Part shown: piece by piece, positions 26,565 through 33,826 of the stretch
How the letters are laid out: every line of letters starts with the position of its first letter
Numbering within the stretch: position 1 is the first letter of the stretch
Assembly (NCBI GenBank): GCA_012518265.1
Contig: JAAYST010000048.1
Span: 1-64,000, forward strand
Reading direction: 5' to 3'
DNA: 64,000 nt
DNA from: Candidatus Methanofrustulum fimipullorum
Lineage (GTDB): Archaea; Halobacteriota; Methanosarcinia; Methanosarcinales; Methanosarcinaceae
Notes under the pieces: generated by a model
Seen by the model: only the letters and a program-made list of their open reading frames with translations
What the model was told of the DNA's origin: nothing
Databases searched by the model: none
Translations under genes and position numbers: made by a program

Positions 26565-28115
26565 ATGACGAAAAAAATTGAAGTTGTGACAGACGGGCAA
26601 ATTCTCTCGATGCCTGTCGGATCGACTATAGAAGATGCTATAAAATCTGTCGACACGCCGTATTCAAAAGGTGCTGTTGTATGTATTATGAAAAAGCAGG
26701 AAAAGAAAGACGAAGAAATGTCAAAAGAATTCGTGATTGAAACGACCGAAGGCATACTTGTAATGGAATTGAATGACTTTGACAGCCCGTCGTCCCTTTT
26801 TTGGCTTGAAAACTATCAAAACTTTGAAAATTTGCAAATAAGATGGCAAAGTAACGATGCCGCCGCATTCGGTCCGTTTAAAACGGAAATTGAACCGGTA
26901 AGAGGAATGAAAAAATATAACAAATACGACATCGTGCTCGGTGCAGGCGGATTTCAAAGCGAAAACACACATATTATAATATGCAGAAAAGACCAGTATG
27001 CCGAATACGGAGCACCGAAAGAAGGAAGTTTTGCGTTTTTAACCGGCGGCAGAACGAATTTACAAAAAATAAACGATGATACGAAAATATTGAGCATTAC
27101 AAGAACTGCTGAAGAAGAAGAAATGGGAAAAGGCATATGTACAAACGATTTGTCAACCGAACTTGAAGACGGAGACAAATTGATAACTTATACCGAAGTT
27201 GAGCTTGCCCTTGATTCTCCGCACGGTGCCGAAATGTTTTATGCTCTCGTTCGAAACGGAACTTTCAATGTTGATTTTAAAACGCATACATTTTGTTCGG
27301 ACAACACGCTAATCGGAGAACCGTGCGAATATGAAAATTTCGAGCCGAGAAAAAAAGGATCGGTTTGTATAAGATCTTCCGGTGAAGGACGCTCTAAAGT
27401 TTATATAATGTGTAGCGACAGGCCTTCAAGTCTTGTCCATTCCGTCATAGGAAATATTACAAAAGGGGTTGAGTTGCCGATATTTGCGGAAAAGAAACAA
27501 AAATTTACTGTTGAAACGATACCGCCGCAAATTATGCTTCAGGGAAGAACGTTACAGGAATCAACACCGCTTTTAAAAGAGCTTGGAATTGATTTTGAAG
27601 TAATCGGATATGAAGGGGAAGACAATATTATAGTAAAACAGGACCCGTTAACCACGATTGAAATTTTGGGAAAAGGAGCCGTATCGGTAACAACTGTTCC
27701 GAAATCGAATTTAATAGAAATGGAATTTTATTACGACAAAGCTCCTAAAAGTGTTGAATTTTTCAGACACGCTATTGAATTGAAAACTCATCCGATAGGA
27801 ATTTTGCCTGTTTCAATGGTGTATGATACGACATATATTTTCAAAGCTGAAAAAGAAGCGGAAAGGTATAAGGAAATTTTGCCGGAAAATACGCCGGACG
27901 ACCTTGTTTTGGCCGGAGAAGTCGGAATTACGAATCAGTCGGCAAAAAGAATGGGCTACATCGGTGTCAGGTTAAATGATGAAGATTTGTTCGGGCCTAC
28001 AGGAGAGAGAATGAGCGCAACGAATATAATCGGAAAAATACGAGATCCCGAAAAGCTTCTAAATATCAAAGAAGGGGATATTGTATACATTCAGGAAGTT
28101 TTCCCGGAAAAGTAA
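26565..28115 (+). CDS. mmp3: Methanogenesis marker protein 3 (UPF0288)
   Basis: Mmp3 is found only in methanogens and relatives and has been reported as a component of the MCR activation complex with AtwA, Mmp7, Mmp17 and McrC. The 516-residue protein matches the family. It has an N-terminal beta-grasp-like start (GQILSMPVGSTIEDAI), and a C-terminal part with cyclophilin-like features, including EFFRHAIELKTHPIGILP-like sequence near 400. Cysteines at ICR, GICTND, TFCSD, GEPCEYE, SVCIRSS and IMCSD are candidates for cluster ligands. It starts 61 bases after atwA. Confidence 0.9.
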   Translation: MTKKIEVVTDGQILSMPVGSTIEDAIKSVDTPYSKGAVVCIMKKQEKKDEEMSKEFVIETTEGILVMELNDFDSPSSLFWLENYQNFENLQIRWQSNDAAAFGPFKTEIEPVRGMKKYNKYDIVLGAGGFQSENTHIIICRKDQYAEYGAPKEGSFAFLTGGRTNLQKINDDTKILSITRTAEEEEMGKGICTNDLSTELEDGDKLITYTEVELALDSPHGAEMFYALVRNGTFNVDFKTHTFCSDNTLIGEPCEYENFEPRKKGSVCIRSSGEGRSKVYIMCSDRPSSLVHSVIGNITKGVELPIFAEKKQKFTVETIPPQIMLQGRTLQESTPLLKELGIDFEVIGYEGEDNIIVKQDPLTTIEILGKGAVSVTTVPKSNLIEMEFYYDKAPKSVEFFRHAIELKTHPIGILPVSMVYDTTYIFKAEKEAERYKEILPENTPDDLVLAGEVGITNQSAKRMGYIGVRLNDEDLFGPTGERMSATNIIGKIRDPEKLLNIKEGDIVYIQEVFPEK

Positions 28116-28187
28116 ACGGATAAGTATCTGTTAAGCGAACGGGTAAGTAAATTTTCAAATAAAAACTATTAATACGGAGAAATGAAA

Positions 28188-28658
28188 ATGACATCTGAAG
28201 TACAAACAAATGTGAAAGATAAAACAGACACAAGCGATACATATACAAAAATTGTTGCCGTAAGCTCGAAAACCGTTATGCCGGGTGATGCCGCAATGGC
28301 CGCATATGCGGCAGGATATCCTGTCAAGATCAAAGAGACGTGCTACGGGCTTGTGATTTCAGGTGATAAAGACGATGTTGACAATGTTGCCGAAGCTGTC
28401 AGAAATCTCGATAAAAATCACATTTTTATAAAAGACAGAGGGTTTCCGGTCGGTGACAAAAGAAGATGCAGAGCGGACAGAAAAGGCGGACAAAGACCGG
28501 GATTTTATACTCTTTCTGAAGAAATTGGAAAGTTCGGTGTTGTCGGAGATGCGCTTGACATATATTACTCGGATTCGCCTCGCATAAAAGCAAAATGGCC
28601 GGAAAGAGTAGATCCTTCTAAAATTGAAAAGTTGATTAAAAAATTTGATGAAGAATAA
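28188..28658 (+). CDS. mmp6: Methanogenesis marker protein 6
   Basis: This 156-residue protein starts at ATG 28188, 8 bases after GGAG; an ATG six bases upstream has too little spacing. It matches the Mmp6 family, including GDAAMAAYAAGYPVKIKETC and DRGFPVGDKRRCRADRKGG-type sequence. Its biochemical role is unknown, but the gene is restricted to methanogens and always found with MCR-related genes, which suggests a role in MCR maturation or activation. It follows mmp3 by about 70 bases. Confidence 0.88.
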   Translation: MTSEVQTNVKDKTDTSDTYTKIVAVSSKTVMPGDAAMAAYAAGYPVKIKETCYGLVISGDKDDVDNVAEAVRNLDKNHIFIKDRGFPVGDKRRCRADRKGGQRPGFYTLSEEIGKFGVVGDALDIYYSDSPRIKAKWPERVDPSKIEKLIKKFDEE

Positions 28659-28743
28659 GTTCAATTGAAGAATTTTATAAGAATAAGTTTATTGAAGAAT
28701 TTGATTTATTATTTATTTTTATTTTTTTACAGGAGTTTAAAAA

Positions 28744-29190
28744 ATGGTAAAGGTTTTTATTTATCCGACAAACAGTTTCATTTTATCCGACCTTGTAATG
28801 CGTGCAGGTCATGAACCGCTTGTCGTGATGAATCAGGTCAGGGAAAAAGTTACTACGCTGGGAGTTGATTCACCGCCAATGAACATAACACCGGAAGACC
28901 CGAAAACCGGGTTGAAATATGCGGCTATTGAAGTTCCGGCGGGAGTTAGGGGGCGAATGGCATTAAACGGCCCGTTGACCGAACAGGCGGAGATTGCAAT
29001 TATTGTAGAGGGGGCACCTGCCGATTTTGGATGTTCGGGATGTAACAGAACTAACGAATTGACTAAGTTTCTCGTCAGAGACAGACTCGACAGAAGTAAA
29101 ATTTTGGAAATAAAATATCCGGAATCCGATGAGCAAATACATGAGTTTGTTTACAAAATTCTTGATTTTCTTAATACTTTTAATGATTGA
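28744..29190 (+). CDS. mmp5: Methanogenesis marker protein 5
   Basis: This 148-residue protein begins VKVFIYPTNSFILSDLV and matches the Mmp5 family. A CSGC motif (about residues 98-101) is followed by NRTNELTKF and could bind a metal or iron-sulfur cluster. The start ATG has a clear AGGAG. The stop is followed by the ribosome-binding site of mmp15. The function is unknown; context points to MCR activation. Confidence 0.88.
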   Translation: MVKVFIYPTNSFILSDLVMRAGHEPLVVMNQVREKVTTLGVDSPPMNITPEDPKTGLKYAAIEVPAGVRGRMALNGPLTEQAEIAIIVEGAPADFGCSGCNRTNELTKFLVRDRLDRSKILEIKYPESDEQIHEFVYKILDFLNTFND

Positions 29191-29208
29191 GTGAGGAGTT
29201 GGGTTTTA

Positions 29209-30456
29209 ATGAAAGAAGACAAGGTAAAAATTGCGTTGGTTTCTTGCGGAACCGAATACGGCGGAGTTCAGGCCGAATTTGAAGAAGCGGCAGAAAAAGT
29301 AAATGCCGAATTTATTTACCCGGAAATCGATATAAAAAGATTGGATACAATCGGAAAAGATTTCGGAATAGATGCCGCAAGCGGGGATCTTAGACTTATG
29401 ATGGCAAGAGCTGAAGCCGTTGTAAAAGGACAAACGTTAGCCGACGGTGTGTTTGTCACGACGTGTTTCAGATGCGCCGAAGCCGCAATTGTTAGAAATG
29501 AAGTTAGAAGATACATCCACAGAAACTCTAAAATTCCTGTAATAAGCTATTCATTTACGGAACAAACGAATGCAGCAACTCTTTTTACAAGATTTGAAGC
29601 ACTGACAACTATTGCAAAGAGAAGACATCTTCTTGCAAGAGAAATTCAAACCGGAATTACGGCAGGAATAGATTCGGGATCCACAACAACAAAAGCAGTA
29701 ATTATGAAAGATAATGAAATTATAGGACTTGGGTGGGGCCCTACAAATCAGGTTTTGGAAAGTGCGGAATCCGTATACCAAGAAGCGCTCGACATGGCGG
29801 GACTTAAAAAAGAAGATATTCAGGCTCTTGGAACGACCGGGTACGGCAGATATTTAATCGGAGAACGCATGAACGCCGATTTGGTTCAGGAAGAAATTAC
29901 CGTAAACTCAAAAGGTGCCGTTTATTTGGCCGGAAAACAAAGAGGACCTGCAACCGTAATAGATATCGGAGGAATGGACAACAAAGCGATTTCTATAGAA
30001 GACGGAATTCCCGGTATGTTTACGATGGGAGGAATTTGTGCCGGTGCGTCAGGCCGTTTCTTTGAAACTGTTGCAAAGAGACTAAATGTAGATATAACGG
30101 AGTTGGGAGACCTGGCAGTTAAGGGTGACCAAAGCAAAGTCGATATGAACAGTTACTGTATCGTTTTCGGAACTCAGTCGTTAGTAAATTCGCTCTCGCA
30201 AGGTGCGTTGCCGAAAGACGTAGCCGCTGCAGCCTGCCGAAGTGTTGTTGAACAGATTTATCAGCAGCAATTGCAAGAAGTAGATGTAAGAGAGCCGGTA
30301 ATTTTAGTTGGCGGATCGTCTCTTATTAAAGGAGTTCCGAAGGAACTTGGTGAACTTTTAAACGTAGAAGTAATCGTTCCCGACAAGTCTCAATATATCG
30401 GAGCTGTCGGTGCCGCCCTTCTTGCATCAGGATTCATAGACGAACAAAACGATTAA
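29209..30456 (+). CDS. mmp15: Methanogenesis marker protein 15 (activase-like ATPase)
   Basis: This is an ASKHA-fold ATPase of the BcrA/BadF/HgdC activator family. I start it at ATG 29209, 10 bases after GAGGAG (415 residues). An N-terminal domain of about 140 residues holds CGTEYGG and TTCFRCAEA. The ATPase part has phosphate-binding motif AGIDSGSTTTKAV near 155, DIGGMDNKAI near 260, and GGICAGASGRFFE near 280, where the Cys ligates a [4Fe-4S] cluster in related activators. Such activators inject low-potential electrons at the cost of ATP, which is what MCR activation needs; that link is inference. Confidence 0.9.
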   Translation: MKEDKVKIALVSCGTEYGGVQAEFEEAAEKVNAEFIYPEIDIKRLDTIGKDFGIDAASGDLRLMMARAEAVVKGQTLADGVFVTTCFRCAEAAIVRNEVRRYIHRNSKIPVISYSFTEQTNAATLFTRFEALTTIAKRRHLLAREIQTGITAGIDSGSTTTKAVIMKDNEIIGLGWGPTNQVLESAESVYQEALDMAGLKKEDIQALGTTGYGRYLIGERMNADLVQEEITVNSKGAVYLAGKQRGPATVIDIGGMDNKAISIEDGIPGMFTMGGICAGASGRFFETVAKRLNVDITELGDLAVKGDQSKVDMNSYCIVFGTQSLVNSLSQGALPKDVAAAACRSVVEQIYQQQLQEVDVREPVILVGGSSLIKGVPKELGELLNVEVIVPDKSQYIGAVGAALLASGFIDEQND

Positions 30457-30481
30457 ACATTTTTAATTAGAGGAAATGAAT

Positions 30482-31084
30482 ATGGAACCTCTTGAAATAT
30501 TTAAAGTGGACTCACCAATCGATTCGGAAGCCGAAGTATATAAAAAAGTAATTTCTGATATTATTTCAGATTTAAGACTTGCTTCATCTATAGGACGTCT
30601 TCACAGTACGGTTTTGCCGGAAGAGTCGAGATTTGACTTGGTTGCGGTATTAAGAGATATTGAATCTGCAATTGCGGTTGAAGATGTGTGTTCGCTTAAC
30701 TCCGGGTTTGAAAAAGGAAAAGATATAATCAGAATTTCAATTGAAAACGAAAAGTATATGCCGGAATTGACGACGTTTCTTTGGGACACTTACGGAAAAA
30801 TAAACGTTTTGCAAAACGACAGATGGACGATATACGTATTTACGGAAGAACCTGAAGCGGAAATTGAAAAAATTAGAGGAATATTTATTGCCGACCCGGC
30901 AAAATCGCTTCATGCAAATATGGTGGAATTGGCGATTCGTTCCGTTCCCGAAGGGTTTCGTGTAAGATATCACACAATGGACGGAAGGGATTTCTTATTC
31001 GTTGCATCAGAAGATCCGTTGGAACCGGAATGGATTGAAGATGCTGAAATTATGTTAAACAATTTGAAAACAGGAGAAGTTTGA
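30482..31084 (+). CDS. mmp17: Methanogenesis marker protein 17
   Basis: This 200-residue protein starts at ATG 30482 after AGAGGA. An ATG two codons upstream overlaps that site. It matches the Mmp17 family, with segments such as NDRWTIYVFTEEPE and ADPAKSLHANMVELAIR. Mmp17 has been reported as part of the MCR activation complex with Mmp3, Mmp7, AtwA and McrC. Its stop TGA overlaps the start of mmp7, a sign of translational coupling of the two partners. Confidence 0.87.
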   Translation: MEPLEIFKVDSPIDSEAEVYKKVISDIISDLRLASSIGRLHSTVLPEESRFDLVAVLRDIESAIAVEDVCSLNSGFEKGKDIIRISIENEKYMPELTTFLWDTYGKINVLQNDRWTIYVFTEEPEAEIEKIRGIFIADPAKSLHANMVELAIRSVPEGFRVRYHTMDGRDFLFVASEDPLEPEWIEDAEIMLNNLKTGEV

Positions 31085-32022
31085 TGAAAACCGTTTATGA
31101 ACCGTATTTATACAACGGCGGAGTTTACAAACACGGACAAGTTATCGAGCTTATAGAAGACGTAGGCGGATTTATCGTAAACAAGGTCGTAACTGTAGCC
31201 GAAGTCGACATGGATATGATTCTTCCAAGAGAAGAAGCGCCTGTTATTGAAAAATTTGCGGAAACGCTCTTGGGAAAACTTATAAAATCCCCGCTAACGG
31301 GAATTGAAATTGCTGTAGTGTCGCCGACACTTGCTTCTCACCACTTGCCGCACTCGGCTTGCGATATTGCAGAATATTTAAGACACCCGGGAGCAAAAAC
31401 GACGATGATCGGCTTAGCTCGCGGAATGGGAAGAAGAGTTGCACTAAACGACGATTTTGAACGAAGACTTATAAACGAACATGATATTGCCGTATTTGCA
31501 CTCGGTTCGTTTCGAGATTGTCTCATGAACAAAAAGCCGAGGCTTTTTGAAGGAATAGAAATTCCGATAGTAGTAACCGGAGGGCCTGACGACTTAACAG
31601 AAAAAGACATTCCCCGAGCAGACGTTTACATCGGAAATCTTGGAAGATCTTCAAGCCGTTTAAGAAAACCCGGCGACATAAACGCACTTGACGTGATGAA
31701 CGAAAAGGTGAGCGAATTGGCAGACAAAATGCGTGAAGATTTAGCAAAAGATCCTCCCGCTGTCCTTCCGGCAAGAGTTATGAAAGAAATTGAAAACCAA
31801 GTGCCGGAAGTCGCAGAATCGCTTGCACCGTCAGCAATGACTTTGAAATTGACAGGTGTTCGAGTAAAATTGCCGTATGACAAGTATGCGGACAAAATAA
31901 AAGACGTGGAATTCGAAGAAGGCGTTAAATTAACGGATGTCGCCGACATCGTCAAATCGAAGATGAACGACTACATTTTAGTAAATATAAAGCCAAAATC
32001 CGAAATCGGATTTGAGATTTGA
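31084..32022 (+). CDS. mmp7: Methanogenesis marker protein 7
   Basis: This 312-residue protein starts at ATG 31084, which shares its A with the mmp17 stop; AGGAG lies 8 bases upstream. It matches Mmp7, reported in the MCR activation complex. Segments SHHLPHSACDIAEYLR (about 93-108), GLARGMGRRV and SFRDCLMN carry cysteines that could take part in metal-cluster binding. It is the last methanogenesis-marker gene in the run; the SppA-like gene starts 36 bases later. Confidence 0.88.
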   Translation: MKTVYEPYLYNGGVYKHGQVIELIEDVGGFIVNKVVTVAEVDMDMILPREEAPVIEKFAETLLGKLIKSPLTGIEIAVVSPTLASHHLPHSACDIAEYLRHPGAKTTMIGLARGMGRRVALNDDFERRLINEHDIAVFALGSFRDCLMNKKPRLFEGIEIPIVVTGGPDDLTEKDIPRADVYIGNLGRSSSRLRKPGDINALDVMNEKVSELADKMREDLAKDPPAVLPARVMKEIENQVPEVAESLAPSAMTLKLTGVRVKLPYDKYADKIKDVEFEEGVKLTDVADIVKSKMNDYILVNIKPKSEIGFEI

Positions 32023-32058
32023 ATATTTGATTAAATTGATAAAAAGGTGTATAATTCG

Positions 32059-33378
32059 ATGGACATAAAAGAAGGAAAAGAAGAAGAAAATAAAGATATG
32101 GAAGATCTAAAAAAAGACAGGCTGCCAACAGGCTCAAAATACAGACCGTACTACACATATATGAATGAAAATAAAAACGAATCGGATTCGTTAAAAAAAG
32201 ATAAAAATGTCGATATCGATAAAAAAATTGAAGATATCGTAAATGAAAAAATAAAAGAAGAGAAAATTAGAGAAGATAGAATAAGAGAAGAAATACTAAG
32301 GGAAGAAAGATTAAGAGAAGAAATACGAAAGGAAGAAAAGTTAAGAGAAGAAAGAAGAAAAGAAAGAATCGCATTTGAAAATTCGGAAAAAAGTAAAAGT
32401 GTTAAAAAGCCGAAAAAAAGAAATTGGTTTTCAAGAAATAAAATTTTTATTTTTTTAGGATTCATTTTATTATTAGCAGTAGTTTTGTTTGCTGCCGCTT
32501 TGTTCAGTCCTTCGGATTATTTGCCCGGAACGGGACCTAAAATTGCCGTTTTAAACATTCACGGAACGATGATTACAGGTGAAGGTGCATACGGTTTCGG
32601 ATATACAGGATCTGACACTTTATGTGCTTTAATTAGAAAAGCCGTTGATGAAGAAAAAGTTGACGCAATTGTGTTTAGAATTAACAGTGGCGGCGGAAGC
32701 GGATCTGCGGCCGATGAAATCGTATTTGAAATCAATCGTGCAAAAGAAAAAGGTGTGATAATAATATCCACAATCGGAGACGCCGGAGCTTCTGCAGCAT
32801 ATTGGGTTGCATCTCAAAGCGATTACATTTACGTTACAAACAGCACAATTACAGGTTCAATCGGTGCAATCGGGATGCATGAAGACCATTCAAAAAAACT
32901 TGAAGAAGAAGGCGTAAACGTAACCGTTTTTAAAAGCGGTCCGTTTAAAGATATGGGCTCCCAACACCGACCGTTAACCGATGAAGAAAAAGAATATTGG
33001 CAACAAATCGTAGACGACATGAAAAACAACATGGTAAGAGAAGTTGCAAAAGGCAGAAACCTTGACGAAGGATACATACAAAGCCTTGCCGACGGCCGAA
33101 TAATAACAGGTCAAAAAGCAATAGAACTAAAACTCGTAGACGAAATCGGAAACTTCTATACAGCTTTGGACAAAGCAAAAGAACTCGTCGGAAAAGAAGG
33201 TGAGCCGAATGTTTTATACATGGACAAAGTATCTCTTTCATCACTAATTTTCGGAGCCGAATCAAAAAATAACGAAAACACAAATTTAAACGAAAAAAGT
33301 AACAGCAGCAGTAACGAATCAAATGAATCGGAAATTACCGATATAAAAATTCCGACCGTTTGGATGAAAGCTTTTTAA
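32059..33378 (+). CDS. sppA: SppA-like signal peptide peptidase (S49) with charged N-terminal helix
   Basis: This membrane-bound serine protease degrades cleaved signal peptides. I start it at ATG 32059, 9 bases after AAAGGTG (439 residues). The first 120 residues are almost wholly charged, with a run of alternating EE/RR blocks at about 65-108 (REEILREERLREEIRKEE) that would form a single alpha-helix. A membrane helix follows at about 126-147. The S49 domain has FRINSGGGS, the catalytic Ser in GDAGASAAYW (about 245) and the Lys near 297 in SGPFKDMGS. It ends in a Ser/Asn tail. It sits directly after mmp7 and before a strong terminator. Confidence 0.9.
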   Translation: MDIKEGKEEENKDMEDLKKDRLPTGSKYRPYYTYMNENKNESDSLKKDKNVDIDKKIEDIVNEKIKEEKIREDRIREEILREERLREEIRKEEKLREERRKERIAFENSEKSKSVKKPKKRNWFSRNKIFIFLGFILLLAVVLFAAALFSPSDYLPGTGPKIAVLNIHGTMITGEGAYGFGYTGSDTLCALIRKAVDEEKVDAIVFRINSGGGSGSAADEIVFEINRAKEKGVIIISTIGDAGASAAYWVASQSDYIYVTNSTITGSIGAIGMHEDHSKKLEEEGVNVTVFKSGPFKDMGSQHRPLTDEEKEYWQQIVDDMKNNMVREVAKGRNLDEGYIQSLADGRIITGQKAIELKLVDEIGNFYTALDKAKELVGKEGEPNVLYMDKVSLSSLIFGAESKNNENTNLNEKSNSSSNESNESEITDIKIPTVWMKAF

Positions 33379-33463
33379 AATTTAAAAAACTGAAAACTTT
33401 GGTTTAAATTTTGAAAACATGAAAAGTTTTAAGGTTTGAAAACTTCATTTAAATTTGAGTTTT

Positions 33464-33510
33464 AAAACCTTAATAAAAGCGACTTTGTCGCTTTTATTAA
33501 GGTTTTTGTT
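33464..33510 (+). terminator. Very strong terminator after the mmp/sppA run
   Basis: A perfect 20-bp stem beginning AAAACCTTAATAAAAGCGAC closes the loop TTT and is followed by T-rich DNA. It marks the end of the sppA transcript and probably of the whole methanogenesis-marker run. Confidence 0.8.
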
Positions 33511-33680
33511 TTTCTTTTTTTTATTTTTTTTACTTTTTTATTTTTTTTATTTTTTATTTCTTTTTTATTTTTTTCCTTCTTTATTTTGAATTATTACTTG
33601 ACGATATTGTCTCGTCGGCAGTTTCGGAATTGGATTCCGTTTCTGCCGAAACCAAGCGACCGTTAGTTTTATTCACAATT

Positions 33681-33816
33681 ATTTTTCAAATTATTCTATT
33701 TATTTTTGCAATTATTCTATTTATTTTTCCAATTATTCTATTTATTTTTCCAATTATTCTATTTATTTTTCCAATTATTACGTTTATTTTTCAAATTATT
33801 ACGTTTATTTTTCTAC
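33681..33816. repeat. 21-bp tandem repeat, six to seven copies
   Basis: Units of the type CCAATTATTCTATTTATTTT recur with slight variation (TTCAAATTATTACG in the last copies). The array reaches to within 10 bases of the herA stop codon. Confidence 0.8.
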
Positions 33817-33826
33817 ATAAATTTCA

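Larger units (their letters stand above)
33379..33826. other. Convergent spacer with terminator and repeats
   Basis: This 448-bp stretch between sppA and herA holds a 20-bp-stem terminator and a second hairpin near 33614-33648, where CGGCAG pairs with CTGCCG. A 21-bp tandem repeat array follows. No gene is supported. Confidence 0.6.
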
